In this document: one piece after another, positions 1 to 8,583 of the stretch
Layout: every line of letters begins with the position of its first letter
How positions within the stretch are numbered: the stretch's first letter is position 1
NCBI GenBank assembly: GCA_902363735.1
Contig: CABJBA010000010.1
Coordinates: 62,001 to 126,000 of the forward strand
Direction: 5' to 3'
Length of the DNA stretch: 64,000 nucleotides
Source: Clostridiaceae bacterium
GTDB taxonomy: Bacteria > Bacillota > Clostridia > Lachnospirales > Lachnospiraceae
Position numbers and translations under genes: made by a program
Notes under the pieces: generated by a model
Told to the model about the DNA's origin: nothing
Database searches by the model: none
Seen by the model: the letters and a program-made list of their open reading frames with translations, nothing else

Positions 1-1247
1 ATTGCCTCAAGCTCTGATTTCATTACAATTGCCATAGAATCCATACGGTTCAGTGAAGCTACTAAAATTTTAAATGATTCTCCGTTGTAGCCGCCATCTG
101 CCAGGATTTGTTTTGCTTTTTCAGGATCTTTTTGGTTGTATAAATCGCTGCCGGCATCAGATTGCCAGAACACCTGCCCGGCATCCATATAGCCTGAGCC
201 CAGCTCGTATGCCGAACCGAAAGCCGACATCATGACTGCATCACAGTCGATAGCTGTATTTACCGCATTACGGAAATACTGGTTGGAAGCGATTCCTGAC
301 TTGTGGTTAAAGATAAAAGCTACGGAACCGGACTGGCCTTTGTTGGTGACCAGATCAGGATTTCCTTCCAGTCTTGCGAAGTCCTCATCCTGTATATTAA
401 ATATAACATCATACTGGCCTGCTTCTAATCCTGCGGTTGCAGTCGCCTGATCCGGGACTATATTGAACTGAAGAATTTTGGAAGGTGCTCCTTTGTATCC
501 GCCCCAGCCATCCATAGGCTGATCTGACTTTCCATAAGCACTGTAATCATCAAAACGTTCAAATTTAAGGTATTGATCCTGTTTCCACTCTGAAAATTTA
601 TATGGACCGGTTCCTATATATTCTTTCAGATATCCATTATCATCCTCGTTCTCACAGGCTGCTGCTGTAGTTATGGCTGCAGGCTGTGCCGATCCGGCAA
701 TCATAGCGGGCAGTAAAATCAGAGGACTGCTGCCAACGATCTGTACGGTTTTATCATCAACCTTTTCAAACCTTGCATCACCTACCATGGATGCTGCTGA
801 ACTAAACCCTTCAATCCAGCGGTTCATGGAAGCCACTACGTCATCCGCAGTCATAACGCTTCCGTCATGGAACTTAACTCCTTCTCTCAAAGTAAAAACA
901 ATGGTCGTTCCATCATCACTGACATCAAAGCTTTCACAAAGTTCCGGTATTGCCTCTGCATTGCTGTTCAATGTCACCAGCTTCTCCCAGACGGTTCCAT
1001 CACACATCTGTCTGGAAATCAATGAACTGCTTTTATGTAAGTCAATGGAAGGGGCCTGCTGCGTGACTGCTATCTGCAGATCTTCCTTATAGCTTGCGGA
1101 AGGATCTATTGGCGCCTCAGCTCCCTCACTTGTTCCAGCTGCTGTGCTGTTTGCCGAAGATGACGGATTGCCTGCTCCCCCACAGCCACTCAATACAAAA
1201 ACTACCGCCATAGCCAAAGCCACTAGGTTTTTGCCTGTCTTTCTCAT
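1..1247 (-). CDS. ABC transporter substrate-binding lipoprotein, family 5 (partial)
   Basis: The frame runs off the left edge, so the C-terminus is missing; about 415 residues are present. It begins with a lipoprotein signal: basic start, hydrophobic stretch and lipobox LSGC with Cys22, followed by a Gly/Ser-rich linker. The body matches SBP_bac_5 (oligopeptide/nickel type) proteins, including the stretch FTLREGVKFHDG, which is typical of that family, and a later IGTGPYKF. It should capture peptides or a similar solute outside the membrane for an ABC importer whose permease and ATPase genes would lie left of the window. The ATG at 1247 is preceded by AGGAGG. Its leader holds two tandem terminator-like hairpins (see separate entries). 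The substrate cannot be told from sequence. Confidence 0.9.
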   Translation of the reverse strand, partial: MRKTGKNLVALAMAVVFVLSGCGGAGNPSSSANSTAAGTSEGAEAPIDPSASYKEDLQIAVTQQAPSIDLHKSSSLISRQMCDGTVWEKLVTLNSNAEAIPELCESFDVSDDGTTIVFTLREGVKFHDGSVMTADDVVASMNRWIEGFSSAASMVGDARFEKVDDKTVQIVGSSPLILLPAMIAGSAQPAAITTAAACENEDDNGYLKEYIGTGPYKFSEWKQDQYLKFERFDDYSAYGKSDQPMDGWGGYKGAPSKILQFNIVPDQATATAGLEAGQYDVIFNIQDEDFARLEGNPDLVTNKGQSGSVAFIFNHKSGIASNQYFRNAVNTAIDCDAVMMSAFGSAYELGSGYMDAGQVFWQSDAGSDLYNQKDPEKAKQILADGGYNGESFKILVASLNRMDSMAIVMKSELEA

Positions 1248-1263
1248 AATAGAATCCTCCTTT

Positions 1264-1372
1264 TCTTTTTAAAAAAGACAACACAAATATTGTGCTGTCT
1301 CCTTTGACAATGATTTTTTAATTCTTTTTAAAAAAAGACAGCACAAACGTTGTGCTGTCTCCTTTGACAATA
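1264..1372 (-). promoter_or_regulatory. Tandem duplicated terminator-like hairpins in the leader of the binding-protein gene
   Basis: Two copies with a 60-bp period. The distal copy has perfect 10-bp arms (1337-1346 and 1350-1359, GACAGCACAA type) with a 3-nt loop and, read on the minus strand, is followed by seven T. The proximal copy (1277-1286 and 1290-1299) differs in one arm base but keeps pairing as G-U and is followed by six T. Both are preceded by the same TTGTCAAAGGA block. They lie between a good promoter (1396-1424) and the ATG at 1247, so the transcript of the gene must cross both. This suggests attenuation or mRNA processing. No known riboswitch was recognised. Confidence 0.75.
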
Positions 1373-1395
1373 AATAATTTTTTAGATTGTTATGC

Positions 1396-1424
1396 ATTTT
1401 AACATATCAATTTTTTAATGTCAA
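1396..1424 (-). promoter_or_regulatory. Sigma-A type promoter for the binding-protein gene
   Basis: On the minus strand TTGACA (1424-1419) and TAAAAT (1401-1396) are separated by exactly 17 bp. Transcription would start near 1389, about 140 nt before the ATG at 1247. The rest of the 1425-1611 gap is AT-rich, and no gene was seen in it. Confidence 0.7.
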
Positions 1425-1611
1425 CAGGTTATTATTATAATTTTTTTGAATAAAAATAAATTTCATCTCACTTATACATACTATATATCCGTACTTATAG
1501 CTGTCCCATTGGATTTTTTATTTTATTTTTATTCAATATTATGTATATTTTATTCAATGTATGAATGGAATTTTAATACAGGGTACCTGTGAAGAAATAG
1601 TAGTTTTGCAT

Positions 1612-2646
1612 TTATTTTTTATCCAGATCTCTTATAATCCGGGCAGCTTCTATAGCATCCTCTTTTGTAATCCCTTTGTAGAAAACCAACCGCACTTTAT
1701 CAGACAGTACCGGTTTAATAAGCAACCCCTTTTCTTCTGCCTTCCGGCAGTATTCCTGAGGTGTAAGTCCCAGATCATTGACATCCAATACTAAGATGTT
1801 GGTTACAGCCTGTCCAACCATATGCGTGTGTTTTAAACCCCGGATTAATTCGGCTGCACATTTTGCATGTTCGTGGTCCTCCTGCAGGCGCACAATATTA
1901 TTCTTTATTGCATAAAGGCCAGGTGCTGCAATAATTCCTCCCTGCCTCATGACACCACCCAGCAGCTTTCTCTTTTCACGCACCTTCAAAATAAATTCCT
2001 GACTTCCGCATACCAAAGAACCAACGGGAGCACCCAGACCTTTCGAGACACAAAACATTACTGAGTCAACATAACGGCACATTTCACCGGCAGAGACATT
2101 CAGAGCAATTGCGGCATTAAACATTCTTGCCCCATCCATATGCACCGATACTTCATATCGGTGTGCCAGCTCATAGATTTCCCTCATGTTTTCAAGAGAA
2201 ATACAGGCCCCTCCGGTAAAATTATGGGTGTTTTCAATACATACCAGCCGAATTCCGCCACCTTTCAGGGCTGCCTCTATATCTTCCAGTACAGGAAAAC
2301 CATTTTCATTATGCCGGTAGATCACTGGCTGCAGTTGTCCGAAATCAGGATCAAACAACACCTTTTCACTGATATACAGATGCTGCTGCTCATCTACCAA
2401 TACGTTGTCACCTGGCTTGCAGTAAGCCAGAACGGCAGCTGTGTTGCCAAGGGTTCCCGTCGGGAATATGACTCCTGATTCCTTGCCGGTTATTTGTGCT
2501 GCCAGATCCTCTAATTCATTTACAGTCAGGTCTTCGCCTCTTTGCAGCTCATCAGCTCTGCCATCATCTCCTAATTTTGCTCCAAGAATCATTTTCAGCA
2601 TCTCCTGATCCGGTAACGTAAGCGTATCACTTCTCAAGTCAATCAT
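1612..2646 (-). CDS. ltaE: Low-specificity L-threonine aldolase
   Basis: A 344-residue PLP enzyme of fold type I that cleaves L-threonine or allo-threonine to glycine and acetaldehyde. The N-terminal IDLRSDT is the family hallmark. VHMDGAR carries the PLP-ring aspartate (Asp171), and the Schiff-base lysine is Lys202 in CVSKGLGAP. Length is normal for the family. It is transcribed alone: the next gene upstream has its own terminator at 2767-2799 and the downstream gene has its own promoter. The ATG has only a weak ribosome site (GAAAGG). Confidence 0.93.
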   Translation of the reverse strand: MIDLRSDTLTLPDQEMLKMILGAKLGDDGRADELQRGEDLTVNELEDLAAQITGKESGVIFPTGTLGNTAAVLAYCKPGDNVLVDEQQHLYISEKVLFDPDFGQLQPVIYRHNENGFPVLEDIEAALKGGGIRLVCIENTHNFTGGACISLENMREIYELAHRYEVSVHMDGARMFNAAIALNVSAGEMCRYVDSVMFCVSKGLGAPVGSLVCGSQEFILKVREKRKLLGGVMRQGGIIAAPGLYAIKNNIVRLQEDHEHAKCAAELIRGLKHTHMVGQAVTNILVLDVNDLGLTPQEYCRKAEEKGLLIKPVLSDKVRLVFYKGITKEDAIEAARIIRDLDKK

Positions 2647-2766
2647 TTACAATCCAGCCTTTCTTTTTCATTTAATTAACATATCCGTTTATTCTTTTAT
2701 TCACATCTTTTGATATTTTTATTATATTTCTTTTCCACATTATTAGCTAATTTGAATTATCTTATA

Positions 2767-2799
2767 AACAAAAGAAGAGCAGGAATCCCCTGCTCTTCT
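2767..2799 (-). terminator. Rho-independent terminator after the amidase gene
   Basis: Perfect 11-bp stem (2773-2783 with 2789-2799), 5-nt loop, then TTTGTT on the minus strand. It ends the isc-mnmA-amidase transcript. Confidence 0.8.
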
Positions 2800-2818
2800 G
2801 CATAATTGGTTCTTAGGC

Positions 2819-3904
2819 TTAATTCTGATAATACGCATCAATGCCGTCGGCGATTCCTTTGGCTATTTTATCCTGGTATTCCTCGGTTGCCATCTTTTTA
2901 TCCTCTTCGGCATTGCTCATAAATCCCATTTCCACAATGGTCACCGGAATTTTACACCAGTTGATACCGCTCATGGAATCCGTTTCCTGGACTCCCCTGT
3001 TTTTAAACCCGGTCTGGCTGCTGATTCCGTTTGTCACCGCCTTGGAGAGCGCACTGCTTTTACTGTAAAGATCTCCGTTATAAGGATTTTTAGAAGTCTG
3101 GCACATGGTGAGCACACCTTGAACGCTGCTATCAGTTAAGGAATTTGCGTGAACACGGATAAAAATATCGGCTCCGCTTTTATTGGCCATTTCCGCCCGC
3201 TCCGCATTGCTGATATCCACATCATGGGTTTCACGGATCATATAAACCTCATATCCCCTGTCCGTCAGCTCCTGCTTAAGCTTTAATGAAACAGCCAGGT
3301 TAAGCTTATACTCAGGAAGGCCTGTCGCAACTCCCTGTGTTCCCGATGATACCTTGGCCTTTTGCTCTGCTGCACCCGGGCCTATGGGCTCCTTTTCAGA
3401 ATTTCCCTTAGCCTGATGGCCTGCATCAATGGCAATAATCTTGCCTGAAGCAGAAGTTTTTGGCTCTTCTGCCGGCTTATCCTTTGACAGATAGCTGGAA
3501 GAAATATAGGATTCCTTATTTCCGTAAATAACCCGGCTCCAGGTGTCGCTGTATCCGGTCCGCTTTAAGGTCTCTCCCTTGCCCAGCTTTGCCAGAACTT
3601 CACCTGTCCCGGAGGGAGATTTTCTTATATTCACCGAAGATCCTGTCACATAAACAGTCTCATCCACTGCCTTAAATGCGGGGGCCGTCTCTGTTGTGAC
3701 AACCACTTCATGAGTGCTGGTTTCAGCTTCAATGGTTACGGGAGGTACTTCCTCTCCCTCCGCCACGCTTAAGCCGCCTGAGGCTTCCTCTATGGCAGGT
3801 ACTTCTGCCGCTTCATATTTCTTGCCGCAGCCTGAAAGAACAACTGCACACAATAGAACTGCGGCCACAAACAACCAGCCTCTTCTTTTTCTTACATTAC
3901 TCAA
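2819..3904 (-). CDS. N-acetylmuramoyl-L-alanine amidase lipoprotein with SH3 domain
   Basis: 361 residues, exported as a lipoprotein (lipobox VLSGC, Cys26). After a linker there is a bacterial SH3 domain around residues 82-140 (VNIRKSPS motif) and then a zinc-dependent Amidase_3 domain to the C-terminus. Catalytic and zinc-binding motifs are visible: DAGHQ, PEYKLNL, RVHANS and VEMGFMSN. It should cut the bond between muramic acid and the stem peptide in peptidoglycan. The TTG start overlaps the TGA stop of mnmA by 4 nt and has GGCGGAGG upstream, so the two are probably translationally coupled. The pairing with tRNA-thiolation genes has no obvious functional logic. Confidence 0.9.
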   Translation of the reverse strand: MSNVRKRRGWLFVAAVLLCAVVLSGCGKKYEAAEVPAIEEASGGLSVAEGEEVPPVTIEAETSTHEVVVTTETAPAFKAVDETVYVTGSSVNIRKSPSGTGEVLAKLGKGETLKRTGYSDTWSRVIYGNKESYISSSYLSKDKPAEEPKTSASGKIIAIDAGHQAKGNSEKEPIGPGAAEQKAKVSSGTQGVATGLPEYKLNLAVSLKLKQELTDRGYEVYMIRETHDVDISNAERAEMANKSGADIFIRVHANSLTDSSVQGVLTMCQTSKNPYNGDLYSKSSALSKAVTNGISSQTGFKNRGVQETDSMSGINWCKIPVTIVEMGFMSNAEEDKKMATEEYQDKIAKGIADGIDAYYQN

Positions 3905-4980
3905 AGTATGGTACCTCCGCCCACAACATAGTCATCCATATAAAACACCACAGCCTGTCCCGGAGTGATGGCCCGCTGAGGCTCGTCAAACCTGCATTCC
4001 AAAAGCCCGCTTTCAATTTCCCGTATGGTGCACATGGCTCCCTTATGGCTGTAACGGATTTTTGCAGATACCCGCATCTCCTCACCATTAAGGCCCTCAA
4101 TTGACATCCAGTTTAAATGGCCGGCACGAAGGGTATCAGAATAAACATCGTCTCCGTTTCCAATAACCACCTCATTAGTCTCAGGGCGTATTTCCACTAC
4201 AAAAACAGGACGGCCCATGGAAAGATTCAAACCTTTTCTCTGACCTACGGTATAATGGGTAATTCCCTTGTGGCGGCCTATAACCTGGCCATCCAAATCC
4301 ACGAAATTTCCTTCCGGAGCCTTTTCTCCTGCATTTTCCTCAATAAATCCGGCATAATCATTGTCAGGAATAAAGCAGATTTCCTGGCTGTCCGGCTTAT
4401 GGGCAACCTGGAGGTTAATCTTGTCCGCAATCTCACGGATCTGATCCTTAGAATAAGCGCCCACCGGCATCAGGGTATGCGACAACTGATCCTGGGTTAG
4501 GTTATAGAGTGCGTAAGTCTGGTCCTTAGCTGCCGTCACCGACTTTTTCAAAGCATACCTTCCATTAGGAAGCTGTTCAATCTGGGCATAGTGGCCGGTT
4601 GCTATATAATCCGCTCCAATGTCCAGACTGCGCTTTAACAAAGACTCCCATTTGACATAACGGTTGCAGGCAATACAGGGATTGGGCGTACGCCCTCTCT
4701 GATACTCACCTACAAAATAATCAATGACCTGGGATTTGAATTCCTCTTTAAAATTCATAACATAATAGGGGATCCCCAGGTCCCAGGCTACCCGTCTGGC
4801 GTCATCTACCGCACTTAATCCGCAGCAGCCTCCATTTTCTTCCTGGGTCCCGGAATCCTCATCCTGCCATATCTGCATGGTAACGCCGATGACTTCATAT
4901 CCTTGTTCCTTTAGCAGCCATGCTGCAACGGAAGAGTCCACGCCTCCCGACATTCCCACAACTACTTTTGCTTTGCTCAT
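3901..4980 (-). CDS. mnmA: tRNA-specific 2-thiouridylase MnmA
   Basis: 359 residues. The enzyme adenylates U34 of tRNA-Lys, -Glu and -Gln and replaces O2 with sulfur. The N-terminal PP-loop SGGVDSS is at residues 11-17. The two catalytic cysteines are Cys102 in NPCIACN and Cys202 in QEICF. Length is normal. It lies 11 bp downstream of iscU and after iscS, so the sulfur source (cysteine desulfurase) and the sulfur user share one operon. Translation of the following amidase overlaps its stop codon. Confidence 0.96.
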   Translation of the reverse strand: MSKAKVVVGMSGGVDSSVAAWLLKEQGYEVIGVTMQIWQDEDSGTQEENGGCCGLSAVDDARRVAWDLGIPYYVMNFKEEFKSQVIDYFVGEYQRGRTPNPCIACNRYVKWESLLKRSLDIGADYIATGHYAQIEQLPNGRYALKKSVTAAKDQTYALYNLTQDQLSHTLMPVGAYSKDQIREIADKINLQVAHKPDSQEICFIPDNDYAGFIEENAGEKAPEGNFVDLDGQVIGRHKGITHYTVGQRKGLNLSMGRPVFVVEIRPETNEVVIGNGDDVYSDTLRAGHLNWMSIEGLNGEEMRVSAKIRYSHKGAMCTIREIESGLLECRFDEPQRAITPGQAVVFYMDDYVVGGGTIL

Positions 4981-4991
4981 AGCTTCGCACC

Positions 4992-5429
4992 TTAATATTC
5001 TTCTTCCACTTCTTCCTCGCCAATATCGGACTTTGGTTTCTTTAATCCCTGAATTTCCAGTCCGTTCTTATTGGCGTAGTCCCATAAAGCGGCGTGAATG
5101 GCTTCTTCTGCAAGCAGGGAACAGTGAACCTTAACCGGCGGAAGCCCGTCAAGGGCCTCACAAACGGCCTTATTGGTTACCTGCATAGCCTCCTGAACTG
5201 ATTTTCCTTTTACCAGTTCTGTTGCCATACTGCTGGTAGCTACTGCTGCTCCGCAGCCAAAAGTCTTGAACTTGACATCGCGGATAATCTGGTCTTCATC
5301 AATATCCAGATAAATTCTCATAATATCGCCGCATTTGGCATTTCCTACGGTTCCAAGACCGCTGGGATTCTCTATCTCTCCCACATTTCTGGGGTGTTCA
5401 AAATGATCCATTACTTTTTCTGTATACAT
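4992..5429 (-). CDS. iscU: Iron-sulfur cluster scaffold protein, IscU/NifU N-terminal type
   Basis: 145 residues; builds Fe-S clusters with sulfur from the upstream desulfurase. The three scaffold cysteines are Cys33 (KCGD), Cys59 (FGCGAA) and Cys103 (HCSLLAEEA). The C-terminus ends in an acidic tail (GEEEVEEEY). Clostridial versions are often named NifU. It follows iscS after a 113-bp gap that holds a structured repeat (5500-5542). No IscR-type regulator is adjacent. Confidence 0.94.
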   Translation of the reverse strand: MYTEKVMDHFEHPRNVGEIENPSGLGTVGNAKCGDIMRIYLDIDEDQIIRDVKFKTFGCGAAVATSSMATELVKGKSVQEAMQVTNKAVCEALDGLPPVKVHCSLLAEEAIHAALWDYANKNGLEIQGLKKPKSDIGEEEVEEEY

Positions 5430-5499
5430 AAACTATCAACTCACTTTCCAGGTAATGTATCCGGCCCATTGCCGGATATTGGTTTGACTGTATCTCATT

Positions 5500-5542
5500 T
5501 CCCCCCAGGGGGTCCTCTCTTTGCCCTGCGGGCAAATTCACC
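5500..5542 (-). repeat. Copy A of a structured repeat abutting the iscS stop codon
   Basis: Read on the minus strand it starts directly after the iscS stop: AGGTGAATTTGCCC, a small GCCC/GGGC hairpin, AAGAGAG, then a C-run/G-run hairpin. A second copy at 55971-56010 abuts the rex stop codon. The two share the 14-nt start and the AAGAGAG linker, while the stems differ but can still pair. Confidence 0.65.
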
Positions 5543-6727
5543 TTACTTTGCCTGATGACGGATAAAATCTTCGTAAAGAGGTGACATGCTGCGCAGCTTT
5601 GCCACGATCTCCTTAATGGATTCCACCACATAGTCCATTTCTTCCTTTGTATTTTCTTCATCAAGAGTCAAACGCAAAGAACCATGGGCAATCTCATGAG
5701 GAAGGCCAATGGCAAGCATTACATGGGATGGGTCTAAGGAACCGGAGGTGCAGGCGGAACCGCTGGAACCGCAGATGCCTTTCATATCCAGCATAATGAG
5801 AAGTGATTCTCCCTCAATAAACTGGAAGGCAAAGCTGACATTGTTGGACAGCCTGTTTTTTCTGTGGCCGTTGATCCTTGTATAAGGAACCTCTTCCATG
5901 ACCCGTTCCATTAAATAGTTTCTCAGTTCCGTTTCCTTGCGGATTCTTTCATCCATGCCGGCTACTGCCAGCCCTACAGCTTTTCCAAAGCCTACGATTC
6001 CAGGTACATTTTCCGTACCTGCCCGGCGCTTCCTCTCCTGTCCTCCGCCGTGAATGAAGGAACGGGATTTAATTCCGGTCCGGATATAAAGAAATCCAAT
6101 GCCCTTGGGACCGTTGATCTTATGGCCGCTGGCACTTAACATATCAATATGGTATTCATCCACTTGAATGGGCACATGGCCGAAAGCCTGAACCGCATCT
6201 GTGTGGAAGATAATTCCGTGTTCTTTTGCTATTTCGCCAATTTCCTTAATCGGTTCAATGGATCCGATTTCGTTGTTGGCAAACATAATAGAAATGAGGA
6301 TGGTGTCAGGGCGGATAGCCTTTTTCAGCTCTTCCAGCTTTATAACCCCATTTTCATCAACATTCAAATAAGTTACTTCAAAACCGTGTTTTTCCAGATA
6401 TTCACAGGTATGAAGAACAGCATGATGTTCAACTTTACTGGTGATAATGTGTTTTCCTTTTCCCGAATAGGCTTCCGCGGTGGCAATCAGCGCCCAGTTA
6501 TCGGCTTCCGATCCTCCCGCTGTAAAGTAAACCTCATTGGATTTTGCTCCAAGAGCATTGGCAATTGTCTCCCTGGCTTCAGTAACTGCCTTTTTTGACT
6601 TGCCGGAAAACTCATATACTGATGATGGGTTTCCATAAAATTCCGTGAAATATGGCAGCATGGCCTCCACGACTTCAGGCCGCGTCTTCGTAGTCGCAGC
6701 GTTGTCAAGATAAATCAGTTGCTTCAT
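5543..6727 (-). CDS. iscS: Cysteine desulfurase (IscS/NifS)
   Basis: 394 residues, PLP enzyme of aminotransferase class V. It takes sulfur from cysteine as an enzyme persulfide and passes it to IscU and MnmA encoded next. PLP lysine is Lys203 in SGHKINGPKG; the persulfide cysteine is Cys326 in GSACTSGS; HTDAVQ holds the cofactor aspartate. First gene of the iscS-iscU-mnmA-amidase operon. Its promoter (6786-6813) has a Fur-like box just upstream of the -35 element, which suggests iron-dependent control. Confidence 0.95.
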   Translation of the reverse strand: MKQLIYLDNAATTKTRPEVVEAMLPYFTEFYGNPSSVYEFSGKSKKAVTEARETIANALGAKSNEVYFTAGGSEADNWALIATAEAYSGKGKHIITSKVEHHAVLHTCEYLEKHGFEVTYLNVDENGVIKLEELKKAIRPDTILISIMFANNEIGSIEPIKEIGEIAKEHGIIFHTDAVQAFGHVPIQVDEYHIDMLSASGHKINGPKGIGFLYIRTGIKSRSFIHGGGQERKRRAGTENVPGIVGFGKAVGLAVAGMDERIRKETELRNYLMERVMEEVPYTRINGHRKNRLSNNVSFAFQFIEGESLLIMLDMKGICGSSGSACTSGSLDPSHVMLAIGLPHEIAHGSLRLTLDEENTKEEMDYVVESIKEIVAKLRSMSPLYEDFIRHQAK

Positions 6728-6785
6728 AATTTGTTAGTTCCGCCTTTCTGTAGTCCTAAAGTTAAAAGCTTCATCTACAATTTCT

Positions 6786-6813
6786 ATTATACACATATTT
6801 CCTAGAATTTCAA
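6786..6813 (-). promoter_or_regulatory. Promoter of the isc operon
   Basis: On the minus strand TTGAAA (6813-6808) and TATAAT (6791-6786) are spaced by 16 bp, about 60 bp upstream of the iscS ATG. Confidence 0.65.
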
Positions 6814-6817
6814 TAGG

Positions 6818-6830
6818 AATGATTCTCATT
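6818..6830. promoter_or_regulatory. Fur-like box
   Basis: The 13-mer AATGATTCTCATT is a 5-3-5 inverted repeat and matches the core of the classical Fur consensus at 11 of 13 positions. It lies 5 bp upstream of the -35 element of the isc promoter. Confidence 0.5.
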
Positions 6831-6972
6831 ATAAACATGTCAGAAAAAAATACATTTTTTACCTGACAGAAGGATAATATTATGGTATGCATCAGGCTTC
6901 TGCCGGGGAATTTGTCATGAAGCCTCCCTTTCCTCCATATAGTTATAGTAATTCTCACTTTCAGGAGATTTC

Positions 6973-8523
6973 ATGAATGGTTCCCTGAATTTTTCCAATA
7001 AACTTTCTGAAAGAAAATATGCCCTTTTAACCGGTACCCTTCTCTTAACCTCATCCGGACTCATCACCCGTGTGCTAGGTTTTTTTTATCGTATCTTTCT
7101 TTCCCGCACCATTGGTGCCGAGGGACTGGGCGTTTTCAATCTGCTTCATCCGGTGTTCGGCATCTGCTTTGCTTTATGTGCCGGGTCTATCCAAACTGCC
7201 ATATCCCAGTCAGTCGCAGCCAATGTAAGAAAGGGCCGTTCCATTTTCAGGACCGGCCTTATTATTTCACTGGCTATTTCTACGGTTCTGGCATTCGCCA
7301 TCATCCAGTTTAAAACCTTCCTGGCAGTTAACATTCTGATGGAACCCCGATGCGAGGGACTTCTAACTTTTATTGCCGTATCTGTCCCCTGCGCAGCTAT
7401 TCACGCCTGCATCAACGGATATTATTACGGTATGCAGCGGCCCAAAGTTCCGGCAGCAGCCCAGGTGGCGGAGCAGACCATAAGAATCGGAGCCGTGTTC
7501 CTGATCGCTGATATTATGATTGAATCAGGCATAGAAATCACGGTTCATCTGGCGGTTATGGGGCATTTAATAGGGGAAATCGCATCTTCCCTTTATACGG
7601 TTATAGCCCATCGGTTTTTTCCTCCTAAAATTCCTCAGGGAATTACTGAAACTGCCGCTTCTTTCCGGGAAACAGCTCCGGATCTTATGCATCTGGCCCT
7701 CCCGCTTATGGGAAACAGACTGGTGTTAAATGTTTTGGCAAGTGCGGAAGCTATTTTAATTCCCAGCAGGCTGAAAATGTCAGGACTCTCTGATTCCGGG
7801 GCATTTTCCGTATATGGAGTTTTAACCGGAATGGCCCTGCCCTTTATTCTGTTCCCATCCACCATTTTTAATTCCCTGGCAGTGCTTTTACTTCCAACTG
7901 TTGCAAAGGCTCAGTCAGAGGGTAACGAAAAAAGAATTGCAGCAGCCATTTCCATGTGCCTTCGTTACTGCCTGTATGTGGGAATTCTCTGCATCGGTAT
8001 TTTCACCTTATTTGGCAACGACCTGGGAGTCAGCGTATTCAAGGATGAAACCGCAGGAACCTATATGACCATTTTAGCCTGGCTTTGTCCCTTCCTTTAT
8101 CTGGTCACTACCCTGGGGAGTATTTTAAACGGTCTGGGGCGCACTTCTGTCACCTTTGTGCAGAACACCATTGCCCTGATGATACGATTAAGCTTTGTCA
8201 TTTTTGGAATTCCCAGATATGGAATTCTGGCTTATCTGGTGGGAGCCTTAGTCAGCGAGATCCTTCTAGCCATGATGCACGTTCTGGCTCTGCGAAAAAA
8301 AGTGGCTTTTCTGTGGAATGCCTGGGATATGGTAGTAAAACCGGCTTTTTTGATGCTGCTTTCCATAGGTATTTACTTTGCTGTATTTTCCCCATCAGAC
8401 CCGTTTCAGGGAATGCCTTTATTTATAAAAACAGCTTTACATATTGCTGTATTAAGCACCATTTATCTTGTAATGCTGGTTTTTGCACATATCTTTAAGA
8501 AGGAAAAACCTGAACAGGACTGA
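6973..8523 (+). CDS. SpoVB-like polysaccharide/lipid flippase (MOP superfamily)
   Basis: 516 residues with about 13-14 hydrophobic segments and almost no soluble domain. The N-terminal stretch GLITRVLGFFYRIFLS followed by IGAEGLG is characteristic of the stage V sporulation protein B branch of the MurJ/MATE/Wzx superfamily. Such proteins flip undecaprenyl-linked precursors; SpoVB acts in spore cortex synthesis. It is transcribed alone on the plus strand, divergent from the isc operon, and ends at a strong bidirectional terminator. The exact substrate and whether it is the main SpoVB or a paralogue are not visible. Confidence 0.85.
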   Translation: MNGSLNFSNKLSERKYALLTGTLLLTSSGLITRVLGFFYRIFLSRTIGAEGLGVFNLLHPVFGICFALCAGSIQTAISQSVAANVRKGRSIFRTGLIISLAISTVLAFAIIQFKTFLAVNILMEPRCEGLLTFIAVSVPCAAIHACINGYYYGMQRPKVPAAAQVAEQTIRIGAVFLIADIMIESGIEITVHLAVMGHLIGEIASSLYTVIAHRFFPPKIPQGITETAASFRETAPDLMHLALPLMGNRLVLNVLASAEAILIPSRLKMSGLSDSGAFSVYGVLTGMALPFILFPSTIFNSLAVLLLPTVAKAQSEGNEKRIAAAISMCLRYCLYVGILCIGIFTLFGNDLGVSVFKDETAGTYMTILAWLCPFLYLVTTLGSILNGLGRTSVTFVQNTIALMIRLSFVIFGIPRYGILAYLVGALVSEILLAMMHVLALRKKVAFLWNAWDMVVKPAFLMLLSIGIYFAVFSPSDPFQGMPLFIKTALHIAVLSTIYLVMLVFAHIFKKEKPEQD

Positions 8524-8535
8524 TATAACCCTCTT

Positions 8536-8572
8536 AAAAGGGCTGCCGGATCAAATTCCCGGCAGCCCTTTT
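8536..8572. terminator. Bidirectional terminator between flippase and GH18 genes
   Basis: 14-bp perfect stem AAAAGGGCTGCCGG with its complement and a 9-nt loop; T-runs on both strands. Serves the convergent genes on either side. Confidence 0.9.
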
Positions 8573-8583
8573 GTATGGACATA

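Noticed and set aside
5430..5499. Imperfect stem TATCCGGC...GCCGGATA after iscU side of the iscS-iscU gap as a terminator
   Set aside because: It lacks a T-run on the minus strand and iscU must be read through; treated as part of the spacer only.
6734..6958. 74-codon minus-strand frame upstream of iscS
   Set aside because: It covers the isc promoter and Fur-like box, has no protein-like character or ribosome site, and ends just before iscS.
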